Shown piece after piece: positions 7,765 to 15,850 of a stretch of DNA of 33,183 nucleotides. A model generated the notes under the pieces. It saw only the letters and a program-made list of their open reading frames with translations, was not told the origin of the DNA and searched no databases. This DNA comes from Deltaproteobacteria bacterium (lineage in GTDB: Bacteria > Desulfobacterota_B > Binatia > UBA9968), in NCBI GenBank assembly GCA_005879255.1, contig VBKY01000195.1, positions 1 through 33,183 on the forward strand, in the 5' to 3' direction. Made by a program: the position numbers and the translations under genes. Each line of letters opens with the position of its first letter. Within the stretch, counting starts at the first letter, position 1.

Positions 7765-8790
7765 TCACTTCAAAATTTCTTTCGCACGTGGAACCAGCTT
7801 GGGATCGAGATTGAAGACTTCGCGGACGTTCTTTTCTAGCTCAGCGCCGTCGAGCGGGTTAATGTCGAGCTTGGCTTTGCTTGCGTCGGCGAGAAATTCG
7901 GGGTCCTTGACCGTATCGATGAAAGCTTTGCGCAGAATTTGCACGCGATCTTTCGGCGTGCCAGGCGGCAAGACATAAGGCCGGGCCGTCGGCCCGACGC
8001 TGTGGACCAGGGCACGAATGAGTTTTTGGCCCTCATCTGTTTTGGCGTAGTTGATCGCTAGGGGTAGCTTCGGTTGGTCGGGATGCGGTTTGGCGACATT
8101 TTGCAAAACGATGACCACCTCGCCGGCAGAAAGCTCTTTGCTCCAGGTAGCTTTGAATGACTCCCATGAGTTACAGATACCGTTTATTTCGCCGCTATTG
8201 AACGCGAGCCGAACGTCGGCAGTGCCTTTATAACCTGAGACCAACTGAAAGGGTAGGCCGATGGCTGCGCCAAGGACCTTTGGAATATCATCAGTGGCTG
8301 AACCGACGCCAACGCCACCAAACTTGATTATGGTTTTACTCGATAGCCACTGCTCGATGCTGGTAATGCCGGTGGATTTATGTACTCCGAGCATATAATT
8401 GTCTTGAGCCGGCACGCCGATGTATTCAAATTTGCGCGCGTCGAACTCGACTCCCGCTTTGCCTAAAAGTTGCTGTAGGAAAAGACCGCCGATGAAATGG
8501 CCGATGGTCAAGCCATCCGGCTTTGCGACTTTGTACATATAGTTCGCCGAAATCAGAAAACCGGCGCCGGGCATGTTGTCGACGATCAAACCGGGGTTGC
8601 CGGGAATATGTTTGCCCATATGGCGGGCGATGGTTCGGGAATAAGTGTCGTAGCCGCCGCCGGCGGATGCGCCGACGATGATCCGGACGGTTTTGCCTCG
8701 GTAGAAAGGTTGCTGTGCTTGTGCTGTAGTTAGTCCGAGAAGGAAAACGAAAATTGCATTGACTAATACCCTCGCATGAAACTTAGCCAT
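7765..8790 (-). CDS. TctC/Bug-family tripartite tricarboxylate transporter substrate-binding protein
   Basis: A 341-residue periplasmic protein with a signal peptide cleaved after TAQA at residue 25. The mature N-terminus QQPFYRGKTVRIIVGASAGG followed by GYDTYSR is the standard opening of the Bug/TctC family, which captures carboxylates or other small organic compounds for a TctAB-type permease. VDNMPGAGFLISANYMY and YVLPPGTPKDR are further family signatures. The start is supported by AGGGGAT upstream of the ATG. No TctA or TctB gene is in the window, so it is an orphan binding protein, as is common in lineages with many Bug paralogues. Two relics of paralogues lie at 2852-2917 and 9806-9946. 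The ligand cannot be predicted. Confidence 0.92.
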   Translation of the reverse strand: MAKFHARVLVNAIFVFLLGLTTAQAQQPFYRGKTVRIIVGASAGGGYDTYSRTIARHMGKHIPGNPGLIVDNMPGAGFLISANYMYKVAKPDGLTIGHFIGGLFLQQLLGKAGVEFDARKFEYIGVPAQDNYMLGVHKSTGITSIEQWLSSKTIIKFGGVGVGSATDDIPKVLGAAIGLPFQLVSGYKGTADVRLAFNSGEINGICNSWESFKATWSKELSAGEVVIVLQNVAKPHPDQPKLPLAINYAKTDEGQKLIRALVHSVGPTARPYVLPPGTPKDRVQILRKAFIDTVKDPEFLADASKAKLDINPLDGAELEKNVREVFNLDPKLVPRAKEILK

Positions 8791-8916
8791 GTTATCCCCT
8801 GTCGAATTTGAAGTGGTCTTCTGAAGCGCTGGGCTACTCGAATTCAGCCAATCCTCGCAGGCTAGGGCTCTTTCCCTAAATGTTTAGTCAGAAAAGTTTT
8901 AAAACGGTTCCATGAA

Positions 8917-9735
8917 TCATCCGTGGCACTCTGATTGAATTGATGATTGGTTATCGAATCCGTGATGTGCACCCGGATATACCATCCATTCAACGATTCT
9001 TCCCGACTTTTGGCTTTCCTGAGCCTTCGCAACACATGCCGGAGTGGGCGACCAATTGTCCAACTCAGCCAATAAAAGCAAAAGAGGAATTTTCGACTCG
9101 TTAAAGAAGTGTTTACCATCGGGTTGCACACATGGGGGATAGTACGAGATCGCGGCTCGGATACCCTGGTCCTGCGCTTCTGGAGGGAAAGCTAACACTG
9201 CGGTACCGCCCAGCGACATACCCATAACAGCAATTCGATCGCCTCGCACGAAAGGCAGTGAACGGAGGTAGGCAGCGGCTCCAAGCGCGTCAGAGATGGA
9301 ATCACTAACATGTTTCTCATAGTTACCCGGCGTGCATTTGTAACCTGGCCTTCTATTCCCGCGTGAACCGAAGCTGTCGGGAACCACAACCGCATAGCCC
9401 TCACTACGAAGGCTGTACGCATACTGACCTTCTTTTTTGCCTACACCGCCGCATGTGTGAAGCACTACGATAGCGGGAAACGGACCATCTCCTGACGGGC
9501 GGTAAAAATCGGCCGTAATATTAACATCTTGGGAAGGTGACGCGGTTCGGAACTGTACCGTTTCTGCGGTCGCGGTACCCGCCAGCAACACCGCGAGACT
9601 AATAGTGAATAACGTGCGGTGTAGAATCCCACGCTGTCGTCGTTTGCTCCGGATAAAACCGCGCAACGGCTTTGCATACGAGTCCGAGTTAGACATGTTG
9701 CCCCTGATAGGGGTTCGGTAACCGGGATTCTCCAT
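8917..9735 (-). CDS. Dienelactone-hydrolase-family alpha/beta hydrolase, C-terminal frameshift
   Basis: I choose the ATG at 9735 because the AAAGGAGAG segment upstream then has normal spacing; a GTG at 9741 would sit almost on it. A signal-like hydrophobic stretch (LFTISLAVLLAGTATA) suggests export, although it begins about 40 residues in, and an internal ATG (MSNSDSY) is an alternative start. The fold is a DLH-type hydrolase: nucleophile elbow GMSLGG, Asp in LLAELDNWSPT and His in YPGAHHGFDN. The nucleophile is Ser, where classical dienelactone hydrolase has Cys. The frame stops at 8917, but another frame continues SATDDSWNRFKTFLTKHLGK to a stop at 8862, a normal DLH ending, so the full gene is probably 8862-9735 with a small indel near 8935. 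The substrate is unknown. Confidence 0.8.
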   Translation of the reverse strand: MENPGYRTPIRGNMSNSDSYAKPLRGFIRSKRRQRGILHRTLFTISLAVLLAGTATAETVQFRTASPSQDVNITADFYRPSGDGPFPAIVVLHTCGGVGKKEGQYAYSLRSEGYAVVVPDSFGSRGNRRPGYKCTPGNYEKHVSDSISDALGAAAYLRSLPFVRGDRIAVMGMSLGGTAVLAFPPEAQDQGIRAAISYYPPCVQPDGKHFFNESKIPLLLLLAELDNWSPTPACVAKAQESQKSGRIVEWMVYPGAHHGFDNQSSIQSECHG

Positions 9736-9805
9736 TTTCACTCTCCTTTCAGTGTTTCCTTAAGCTAGCCGACCAGGTTCGATTCCATGTTGAAAAATTG
9801 CAGGG

Positions 9806-9946
9806 TTATTTTTCGATTTCTTCGTCGGCCGAGCAGACGACGATAAACCTGATTGTCTTGCCTTTGTAGAAAGGCGGGGAAGCGTCAGCCTGAACAACAG
9901 CAGCAAAGCTTTGCACCAGCCCAAGCAAAAAGTTTCTAACAGGCAT
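9806..9946 (-). pseudogene. Relic of a TctC-type binding-protein N-terminus
   Basis: An ATG at 9944-9946 opens a 46-codon frame: MPVRNFLLGLVQSFAAVVQA, a signal-peptide-like segment, then DASPPFYKGKTIRFIVVCSA, then a stop at 9806-9808. FYKGKTIRFIV matches the FYRGKTVRIIV opening of the intact TctC protein at 7765-8790. The frame then departs from the family, so only the first strand of the mature protein survives. It lies just upstream of the hydrolase gene on the same strand, so the rest was probably lost in the rearrangement that placed the hydrolase here. Confidence 0.65.
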
Positions 9947-10207
9947 TATGACATTCCGAGCCACCCGCGCACGGCTTTTCCCGCGGGCAATTAACTACGA
10001 AAAATGGGCGAGTGTCAACGGTGGTGCGACATTTCGCCGCCTCGGACCAATGCTTTGGCGCCATGATGGAGAGACATTCGAGGGGGCATCGATAGCTCCT
10101 CCGGTGCTAACTCTACTATTGTACTCGATGCCTACGTTCAACCGTTCAACTTGGCCTGGACCGGCGCATGTGAATTCTCCACGCCAGTATGGTAAGCAAA
10201 TGCTCTC
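9947..10207. other. Spacer before yggS, nothing recognised
   Basis: About 260 bases. An open frame crosses it on the plus strand, but its translation is compositionally odd, has no family resemblance and overlaps the yggS start. I see no RNA, repeat or clear promoter. Confidence 0.4.
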
Positions 10208-10900
10208 ATGGTCGACGTCGCCGCTAATTACCGTGAACTTTTATCTCACATAAACGATGCGGCGGCAAAATGTGGTAGAAAAGCCGAAGAGGTTAAGCTA
10301 CTCGGCGCTTCGAAATCGCAAAGCATCGATGCAATCCAGGCGGCAATCGCCGCGGGAGTAAATCTGATCGGTGAAAACTACGTTCAAGAAGCCAAGGAGA
10401 AGAAGGAGCGAATCTCGCAATCCGCCGAATGGCATATGATCGGCCACTTGCAGCGCAACAAAGCGAAGGCCGCCATCGAGCTTTTCGATGTTATCGAATC
10501 GTTGGACAATCTGGCGCTGGCGCGCGAGCTCGACAAAGAGGCCCGCAAGAGCGCAAGGACCGTGCGGGTTTTTGTCGAAGTCAATCTGGGTAACGAGGAA
10601 AGCAAGACCGGGATTGCCAAAGAGCAGCTCATCGCACTGGTTGAAGGGATGGCGCCGCTCTTGAACTTGCGTGTCGCGGGGCTAATGACCGTGCCCCCGT
10701 TTCGCAAAAACCTGAACGAGGTGCGGCCGTACTTTCGCGAACTCAGCGAGTTGCGAGAAAAATTAAACGCATTCCGCTTGCCAAATGTTGATCTCAGAGA
10801 GCTGTCGATGGGCATGACGCATGATTACACTGTAGCGATCGAAGAAGGGGCGACGATCGTGCGCATCGGCACCGCGCTGTTCGGCCCGAGGAGCCAATGA
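10208..10900 (+). CDS. yggS: PLP-binding homeostasis protein, YggS/PROSC family
   Basis: A 230-residue cytoplasmic protein covering the whole family length. The PLP-binding lysine is K36 in LLGASKSQ. Other family signatures are IGENYVQEA, WHMIGHLQRNK, the VNLGNEESKTG loop, GLMTVPP and the C-terminal LSMGMTHDY...RIGTALFG phosphate-binding segment. Members have a TIM-barrel fold, carry PLP but lack strong enzymatic activity, and buffer vitamin B6 and amino-acid pools. It is followed after 6 bases by yggT, the usual neighbour in many bacteria; proC, another frequent neighbour, is not here. No clear ribosome-binding site precedes the ATG. Confidence 0.95.
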   Translation: MVDVAANYRELLSHINDAAAKCGRKAEEVKLLGASKSQSIDAIQAAIAAGVNLIGENYVQEAKEKKERISQSAEWHMIGHLQRNKAKAAIELFDVIESLDNLALARELDKEARKSARTVRVFVEVNLGNEESKTGIAKEQLIALVEGMAPLLNLRVAGLMTVPPFRKNLNEVRPYFRELSELREKLNAFRLPNVDLRELSMGMTHDYTVAIEEGATIVRIGTALFGPRSQ

Positions 10901-10906
10901 GCCTCA

Positions 10907-11206
10907 ATGTTCATTTTCGCCAATCTGATATTCGCCGTTGCCCAAGTGCTCGACTATGTCCTGTGGGCCTATATGTGGATACTCGTGGGTCGCATTGTGG
11001 TCTCTTTAGTCCGTGCCGATTACAATAATCCGATTGTCCGATTTCTCCATGCCGCAACCGAGCCGGTATTGGAGCAAGTGCGGGCGAGATTGCCGACTGT
11101 CGCCAGTGGTTTTGATCTGTCACCGATTGTGGTTTGGATCGCCGTCGTATTTTTGCGTCGTTTTTTGGTACAGTCGCTTTATGATTTGGCAAATACACTC
11201 AGGTAA
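10907..11206 (+). CDS. yggT: YggT family integral membrane protein
   Basis: A 99-residue protein with two hydrophobic segments, FANLIFAVAQVLDYVLWAYM with WILVGRIVVSLV, and LSPIVVWIAVVFLRRFLV, separated by the conserved loop ADYNNPIVRFLHAATEPVLE. The NPIV...TEP pattern is diagnostic of the YggT (YlmG) family, linked to cell-division or membrane-organisation functions and, in some species, to osmotic shock resistance. It lies 6 bases after yggS and 18 bases before the YhaM-like gene, so the three probably form one operon. Confidence 0.93.
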   Translation: MFIFANLIFAVAQVLDYVLWAYMWILVGRIVVSLVRADYNNPIVRFLHAATEPVLEQVRARLPTVASGFDLSPIVVWIAVVFLRRFLVQSLYDLANTLR

Positions 11207-11224
11207 CGAGCCGAGGCTATCCAT

Positions 11225-12187
11225 ATGAAATCTCTTTACGCCGCCGATATTCGCGATAATCAATCGGTGGATGGCCTCTTTCTAGTTGCGGCGAAAAATC
11301 ATGGCTTGACCAAGGGAGGGAATAGTTATTTAACGCTCAAGCTGCTCGACCGCAGCGGCGAGATCGAAGCGCGGGTGTGGGAGCGGGCCGACGACTTAGC
11401 GCGAGGATTCGATAAGAACGATTTTGTCCGCGTCCGCGGCCAGGCGACTTTGTATCAGGGAAAAATGCAAATCCGCGTGCACGATGTTTTGCGCGTCGAG
11501 GAATCGAAAGTCGCCGCGGAAGATTTTCTGCCAAAGAGCGCCTTCGAGCCGGACGCCATGCTGGAAGAACTTCAGGCAATTCTCCGCACCATCAAAAACC
11601 CGCATCTCCTGGCTCTCGTCGAAGCCTGTTTCGCTGATCAGGAACTGATGCATCTGTTGAAACAAGCGCCTGGCGCCAAAACGATTCACCATCCTTATAT
11701 AAGCGGATTGTTGGAACACACGCTCTCGCTACTAAAGCTCATCCTCAAGGTTGCCGAGAACTATCGCGGCATCGACGTGGATCTCTTGCTGATCGGTGGT
11801 TTTCTTCACGATATCGGCAAGGTTTACGAGTTTTCTTTCGAGCGCGCAGTGGATTACACCGACAAGGGGCAACTTTTGGGGCATTTGGTCATGGAAGTCG
11901 AAATGGTAAGCCAGAAGATCGCGGCGATTCCGGACTTCCCTCAAGAATTGGCGATGTTGGTTAAACATTTGCTAGTCAGCCATCATGGCGCCTATGAGTT
12001 CGGTTCGCCGAAATTGCCGCAGACCTTGGAAGCCGTTATTCTTCATTCTCTGGACGACCTCGACGGCAAGATCCAGGCGATTCAAAGCTTGCCGGAGAAA
12101 GAGCCGGGATCGAAGTGGACGGCGTTTCATCGCGCCTACGGGAGAAGTTTCTATAGAAAAGCCCTGGACGAGAACCAAGAAGAGTGA
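11225..12187 (+). CDS. YhaM-like 3'-5' exoribonuclease (OB fold plus HD domain)
   Basis: A 320-residue cytoplasmic protein. Residues about 14-95 form an OB-fold nucleic-acid-binding domain (SYLTLKLLDRSGEIEARVW; VRVRGQATLYQGKMQIRV). The HD phosphohydrolase domain follows: first metal-ligand His in GLLEHTLSLLK, the H195-D196 pair in GGFLHDIGKVYE, His residues in HLLVSHHG and Asp in LHSLDDLDGK. This order is that of the YhaM/CbfA family, nucleases known best from Gram-positive bacteria and also found in Desulfobacterota-like groups. It probably degrades or trims RNA, or single-stranded DNA, from the 3' end. It lies 18 bases after yggT in a tight operon. Confidence 0.88.
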   Translation: MKSLYAADIRDNQSVDGLFLVAAKNHGLTKGGNSYLTLKLLDRSGEIEARVWERADDLARGFDKNDFVRVRGQATLYQGKMQIRVHDVLRVEESKVAAEDFLPKSAFEPDAMLEELQAILRTIKNPHLLALVEACFADQELMHLLKQAPGAKTIHHPYISGLLEHTLSLLKLILKVAENYRGIDVDLLLIGGFLHDIGKVYEFSFERAVDYTDKGQLLGHLVMEVEMVSQKIAAIPDFPQELAMLVKHLLVSHHGAYEFGSPKLPQTLEAVILHSLDDLDGKIQAIQSLPEKEPGSKWTAFHRAYGRSFYRKALDENQEE

Positions 12188-12193
12188 ACAATA

Positions 12194-12240
12194 GGCAGCG
12201 CAGAGAGCAGAGGGCAAAGCGCAAGGAGCAAGGAAGAGAG
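12194..12240. repeat. Stuttered GCAGAG / GCAAGGA words
   Basis: A spacer made of near-repeated words (GCAGCGCAGAGAGCAGAGGG, then CAAAGCGCAAGGAGCAAGGA). It resembles the other word-repeat spacers here but lacks a clear second arm. It separates the YhaM-like gene from the aldehyde dehydrogenase. Confidence 0.4.
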
Positions 12241-12298
12241 GAACAACGCATTAGCGTTTGCATGCGATTTGAGCCAATCTTTTTTGGAGGTAATTGTC

Positions 12299-13717
12299 GT
12301 GAAGAATTTTATCGCTGGTAGTTGGATCGATAAGCCGAAAAAGATCGAAGTCAGAAATCCCTTCGACAATTCCGTAATCGACACCGTGCCACGGGCTGAT
12401 GCCGGCGACTTGGAAAGAGCGCTTGCCTACGCCGAACGCGGTGCCAAAGTGATGGCAAAACTTTCAAGTTACGAGCGTTGGAAAATTTTGCGCAAGGCGG
12501 CGGACACAATGGCCGCGCGCAACGAAGGGTTGGGCCGGCTCATCTCCACGGAAGAGGGCAAAATCATTGCCGAGGGGCGCGGCGAGGCGAGCCGTGCCGT
12601 CGAAACCATCATGGGCTCGGCGGAGGAAGCCAAGCGGTTGCACGGCGAGACGGTGCCGCTAGATGCGGACCCAACCGGGTCGAAGAAATTCGGCTTCACG
12701 CTGCGCGTGCCCTGCGGCGTTGTCGCCGCCATCGCACCGTTCAATTTTCCGTTGAACCTAGTGGCTCACAAAGTAGGCCCGGCGTTGGCCGCCGGCAATT
12801 CAGTCATCGTGAAGCCGGCGTCCGATACGCCGCTCTCGGCGCTTAAGCTCACGGAGATCCTGCTCGAATCAGGACTTCCGCCCGAGGGCATTCAATGCAT
12901 CACCGGATCGGGCGGTGAAATTGGCGATGCCCTGGTCGCCGATCGCCGCGTGCGCAAGGTCACCTTCACCGGCAGCCGGGAAGTCGGCGAGCGAATCTGT
13001 CGCACCGCGGGAATTAAAAAAGTTACCATGGAGCTCGGCTCTAATAGTCCGGTGATAGTCATGCCGGACGCTGACTTGGACAAAGTTGCGACCGTCTTGG
13101 CGATGACCGGCTATGGCAATGCCGGCCAAACCTGTATCTCGACACAACGGGTGCTAACGGCAAAGAAAGTTTACGGCGATTTGTTGAGCTCGATGAAACC
13201 GAAAGTCGAAGCGCTGAAGACGGGAAATCAACTCGACGACAAGTCGAACGTCGGTCCCATGGTAAAGGAAAGCGAAGCTGTTCGTGTCGACGAGTGGATC
13301 AACGAAGCCCTTAAAAGTGGCGCTCGTCTCGTTGCCGGCGGCGGCAGACGCGGCGCCATTTATATGCCGGCCGTTGTTGCGGACGTGAACCCGGAGATGC
13401 GTATCTCTCGCGACGAACTATTCGGGCCGGCGGTGGCCGTGACGCCCTTCGACACGATTGAGGAAGCGATCGCTCTGGCGAACGACAGTGTCTATGGGCT
13501 GGCGGCCGGCATTTTCACTGACAACGTCGAATGGGCAATGAAATTTGCGCGCGAAGCGGAAGCCGGCAACCTTCACGTAAACTGGGGATCGCAATGGCGG
13601 GTCGATTTGATGCCCTACGGCGGACTCAAAGACTCCGGTTTCGGCAAAGAAGGTCCGAAGTATGCTGTGCAGGAGATGAGTGAACTAAAGATGGTCGTGT
13701 TTCATTTGAACAGCTAG
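12299..13717 (+). CDS. NAD(P)-dependent aldehyde dehydrogenase
   Basis: The GTG at 12299 is chosen as start because GGAGG at 12286-12290 sits 8 bases before it; an upstream in-frame TTG at 12269 lies ahead of that site. The protein has about 472 residues, normal for the superfamily. The oxyanion-hole Asn lies in IAPFNFPLN, cofactor binding in GNSVIVKPASDTPLSA and FTGSREVGERI, the general base is E245 in VTMELGSNSP and the nucleophile is C279 in GNAGQTCIS. The C-terminal segment MPYGGLKDSGFGKEGPKYAV is also typical. It resembles lactaldehyde/succinate-semialdehyde/glyceraldehyde-3-phosphate (non-phosphorylating) type enzymes and should oxidise an aldehyde to an acid; the substrate is not determined. 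It is probably a separate unit from the upstream operon. Confidence 0.93.
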   Translation: MKNFIAGSWIDKPKKIEVRNPFDNSVIDTVPRADAGDLERALAYAERGAKVMAKLSSYERWKILRKAADTMAARNEGLGRLISTEEGKIIAEGRGEASRAVETIMGSAEEAKRLHGETVPLDADPTGSKKFGFTLRVPCGVVAAIAPFNFPLNLVAHKVGPALAAGNSVIVKPASDTPLSALKLTEILLESGLPPEGIQCITGSGGEIGDALVADRRVRKVTFTGSREVGERICRTAGIKKVTMELGSNSPVIVMPDADLDKVATVLAMTGYGNAGQTCISTQRVLTAKKVYGDLLSSMKPKVEALKTGNQLDDKSNVGPMVKESEAVRVDEWINEALKSGARLVAGGGRRGAIYMPAVVADVNPEMRISRDELFGPAVAVTPFDTIEEAIALANDSVYGLAAGIFTDNVEWAMKFAREAEAGNLHVNWGSQWRVDLMPYGGLKDSGFGKEGPKYAVQEMSELKMVVFHLNS

Positions 13718-13742
13718 CATAAACGCCAAGACGGAAAATTTA

Positions 13743-13821
13743 GCCGCAAAGAACGCATAGAACGCGAAAGGTTTTAAAGGTTTTGAGGGTATTGCTATGC
13801 GACCTTTGCGTTCTTTGCGGC
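13743..13821. repeat. Inverted repeat GCCGCAAAGAACGC between aldehyde dehydrogenase and rph
   Basis: GCCGCAAAGAACGC at 13743-13756 has its exact reverse complement at 13808-13821, and the arms are extended imperfectly inwards by CGCAAAGG/CCTTTGCG-like words. The 51-base loop and lack of a T-run argue against a simple terminator; it belongs with the word-repeat hairpins found in other spacers. Confidence 0.7.
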
Positions 13822-13879
13822 AAATAAATCTTAATTTGAACGGCTTGAACTGTTTGAACATCTTTGGATTGGATGACCA

Positions 13880-14602
13880 ATGAGATCTGACGGACGAAAA
13901 CTATCACAACTGCGGCCGCTAAAAATCACGCCGGGTTATATCAAGACTGCCGACGGTTCGGTCTTGATCGAGATGGGCGACACCAAGGTCATTTGCACGG
14001 CGAAGTTTGAAGAGCGCGCGCCGCAGTTTCTCCGCAACAGCGGGAAAGGTTGGATCACGGCGGAGTACGGCATGCTACCGGGCTCATCCCAGACGCGCAT
14101 CGGTCGCGAGTCAGCCCGCGGCAGAGTTGGCGGCAGGACCCATGAGATTCAGCGTTTGATCGGCCGCAGCCTGCGAGCGATCGCGGATTTGAGAAGCCTC
14201 GGCGAGCGGACAATTTGGATTGATTGTGACGTGATCCAAGCCGATGGCGGAACCCGGACCGCGGCAATCACAGGAGCTTACGTGGCGCTGGTCGAAGCGA
14301 TGCGCGGCTGGCTTAGTCGCGGGATTATCGGCGTCGACCCGATAAAGGACTCCGTCGCTGCGGTGAGTATCGGTATCATCGACGGCAAGATTTGTTTGGA
14401 TCTTTGCTACGAGGAAGATAGCCGAGCCGACGTCGACATGAACTTCGTCATGACCGGATCGGGGAAATTCATCGAGGTTCAAGGCACCGCCGAGAATTCC
14501 CCTTTTACTAAGAAGCAGATGGAGCGCATGGCCGAAATTGCTCAGCAGGGCATCAAAGAGCTGCTCAAGGCGCAAAAAAAAGTCATCGCCGAGCTAGCGT
14601 AA
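13880..14602 (+). CDS. rph: Ribonuclease PH
   Basis: A 240-residue phosphorolytic 3'-5' exoribonuclease that trims tRNA 3' ends. Family signatures are complete: [20 protein letters not shown] at the start, [17 protein letters not shown], the arginine-rich phosphate-binding segment [37 protein letters not shown] and the C-terminal [20 protein letters not shown]. It is followed after 12 bases by rdgB, the classic rph-rdgB pair seen in many bacteria. The following tRNA cluster contains its natural substrate class. The reading frame is intact. Confidence 0.96.
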   Translation: MRSDGRKLSQLRPLKITPGYIKTADGSVLIEMGDTKVICTAKFEERAPQFLRNSGKGWITAEYGMLPGSSQTRIGRESARGRVGGRTHEIQRLIGRSLRAIADLRSLGERTIWIDCDVIQADGGTRTAAITGAYVALVEAMRGWLSRGIIGVDPIKDSVAAVSIGIIDGKICLDLCYEEDSRADVDMNFVMTGSGKFIEVQGTAENSPFTKKQMERMAEIAQQGIKELLKAQKKVIAELA

Positions 14603-14614
14603 AATTAGTCAAGC

Positions 14615-15151
14615 GTGATTGAACTGCTCGTTGCCACGACCAACCAGGGCAAATTCGCCGAGGTACAAGCGTTCCTCAGCAAAATTCCTATCAAGATTCT
14701 GCCGCTGGAGAGTTTGCCGAGCTGGCCAACGGTTGTCGAGGACGGCGCAACGTTTGAAGAAAATGCGCTCAAGAAGGCGCGAACGCTGGCAGAATTCTCA
14801 CATAGGATTACGTTGGCTGACGATTCCGGTTTAGAGGTCGATGCTTTGAATGGCGCTCCCGACATTTATTCCGCTCGTTATAGCGGTGAGGAGGGCAATG
14901 ACGAAAAGAATAATGACCGGCTGCTCCGTGAATTAGAAAGTGTGCCCGAAGCACATCGGACCGCGCGGTTTGTCTGCGCTCTGGCTTTGTGCGCACCCAA
15001 ATCAATTGGGATGAAGCCCTGGACCGTGCGCAAATCCTGCGAGGGACGGATCGGATTTGCGCGCCGAGGCTCGAATGGGTTCGGCTACGATCCGCTGTTT
15101 TTCTATCCCCCGTTCGGCAAGACTTTCGGCGAGATTGACCGAAGGCGCTGA
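14615..15151 (+). CDS. rdgB: RdgB/HAM1-type (d)ITP/XTP pyrophosphatase, damaged C-terminus
   Basis: The GTG at 14615 starts a protein that hydrolyses non-canonical purine triphosphates (dITP, XTP). N-terminal ATTNQGKFAEVQ, EDGATFEENALKKA, LADDSGLEVDALNGAPDIYS and SNGFGYDPLFF are all canonical. After GKTFGEID the frame runs DRRR and stops at 15151. A different frame directly downstream reads [20 protein letters not shown] with a stop at 15202-15204, the expected tail. The segment between them, which normally contains the conserved SHR motif that contacts the base, is absent, so this is not a simple one-base indel but a loss of roughly 10 codons plus a frame change. The protein as written would probably be inactive. 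An assembly collapse is possible. Confidence 0.88.
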   Translation: MIELLVATTNQGKFAEVQAFLSKIPIKILPLESLPSWPTVVEDGATFEENALKKARTLAEFSHRITLADDSGLEVDALNGAPDIYSARYSGEEGNDEKNNDRLLRELESVPEAHRTARFVCALALCAPKSIGMKPWTVRKSCEGRIGFARRGSNGFGYDPLFFYPPFGKTFGEIDRRR

Positions 15152-15244
15152 AGAGACTCGCAGAAGCATTGCCTCGGCTGGTTGATTTAGCTTCAAAACC
15201 TTGATTTCACGTAGTCCCTGTGTAGAATGACCGAGGTCAAATGA

Positions 15245-15321
15245 CGGGGCGTAGCGCAGCCTGGTAGCGCACCTGCCTTGGGCGCAGGGGGTCGGAAGTT
15301 CGAATCTTCTCGCCCCGACCA
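15245..15321 (+). tRNA. tRNA-Pro (UGG anticodon)
   Basis: A full cloverleaf: acceptor CGGGGCG pairs with CGCCCCG, the D-arm AGCGCAGCCTGGTAGCGC is normal, the anticodon stem CCTGC/GCAGG encloses loop CTTGGGC (anticodon TGG), and the T-arm contains GTTCGAATC. Discriminator A and an encoded CCA end at 15321. Confidence 0.95.
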
Positions 15322-15326
15322 GATCC

Positions 15327-15399
15327 GTGAGCAGTGAGCAGTAACCAGTGATCAGTCGAAGGCGCGCGCTAGACTGGTTATTGTTTTCTGCTCACTGCT
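15327..15399. repeat. Hairpin of CAGTGAGCAG words between tRNA-Pro and tRNA-Arg
   Basis: AGCAGTGAGCAGTAACCAGT on the left is mirrored by ACTGGTTATTG and CTGCTCACTGCT on the right (to 15399). The arms are built from repeated GAGCAGT-like words. It could fold in the polycistronic tRNA transcript and affect processing, but that is speculative. Confidence 0.6.
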
Positions 15400-15409
15400 T
15401 GCTTTTACG

Positions 15410-15486
15410 GCGCCAGTAGCTCAGTTGGATAGAGCAACGGCCTTCTAAGCCGTAGGTCAGGGGTTCGAATCCCTTCTGGCGCGCCA
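15410..15486 (+). tRNA. tRNA-Arg (UCU anticodon)
   Basis: Acceptor GCGCCAG pairs with CTGGCGC. The D-arm is AGCTCAGTTGGATAGAGC, the anticodon stem ACGGC/GCCGT encloses loop CTTCTAA (anticodon TCT), and the T-loop is GTTCGAATC. The discriminator G and CCA are encoded. Confidence 0.95.
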
Positions 15487-15506
15487 AGATTGGTCTTTGA
15501 TGTTGT

Positions 15507-15583
15507 GGTGAGTGTAGCTCAACGGTTAGAGCACTGGACTGTGGCTCCAGGGGTTGAGGGTTCAAATCCCTTCACTCACCCCA
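15507..15583 (+). tRNA. tRNA-His (GUG anticodon)
   Basis: Acceptor GTGAGTG pairs with CACTCAC. The extra G at 15507 is the G-1 residue that marks tRNA-His, facing C at 15580. The anticodon stem CTGGA/TCCAG encloses loop CTGTGGC (anticodon GTG). The T-loop is GTTCAAATC and CCA is encoded. Confidence 0.95.
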
Positions 15584-15598
15584 GCCCTTCGGGATCAC

Positions 15599-15656
15599 AA
15601 ATCTCAGATTTCAGATTGCAAATTGCAAATTGTCTGAAATTTCTAATTTGAGATTT
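15599..15656. repeat. AT-rich hairpin of AAATCTCAGATTTCAGA words between tRNA-His and tRNA-Lys
   Basis: AATCTCAGATTTCAGA on the left is mirrored by TCTGAAATTTC...TTTGAGATTT on the right around a TTGCAAATTGCAAATTG centre. It is another word-repeat hairpin within the tRNA cluster. Confidence 0.6.
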
Positions 15657-15681
15657 GGAATTCCGAGCAAAACGAGGACAT

Positions 15682-15757
<76 letters not shown>

Positions 15758-15850
15758 TTTTCTCTCTGCTATCAATATCTTACCGGTTTGCTTCACCTAA
15801 GCGCCTTGCCTGTGTTCGTTCTGCGTCCGTGTTGCGTCCGTATTCCCCGG

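Noticed and set aside
9948..10253. A 101-codon plus-strand frame before yggS
   Set aside because: It has no family resemblance and overlaps yggS in a different frame, while the TctC relic occupies the adjacent minus strand. It is probably chance.
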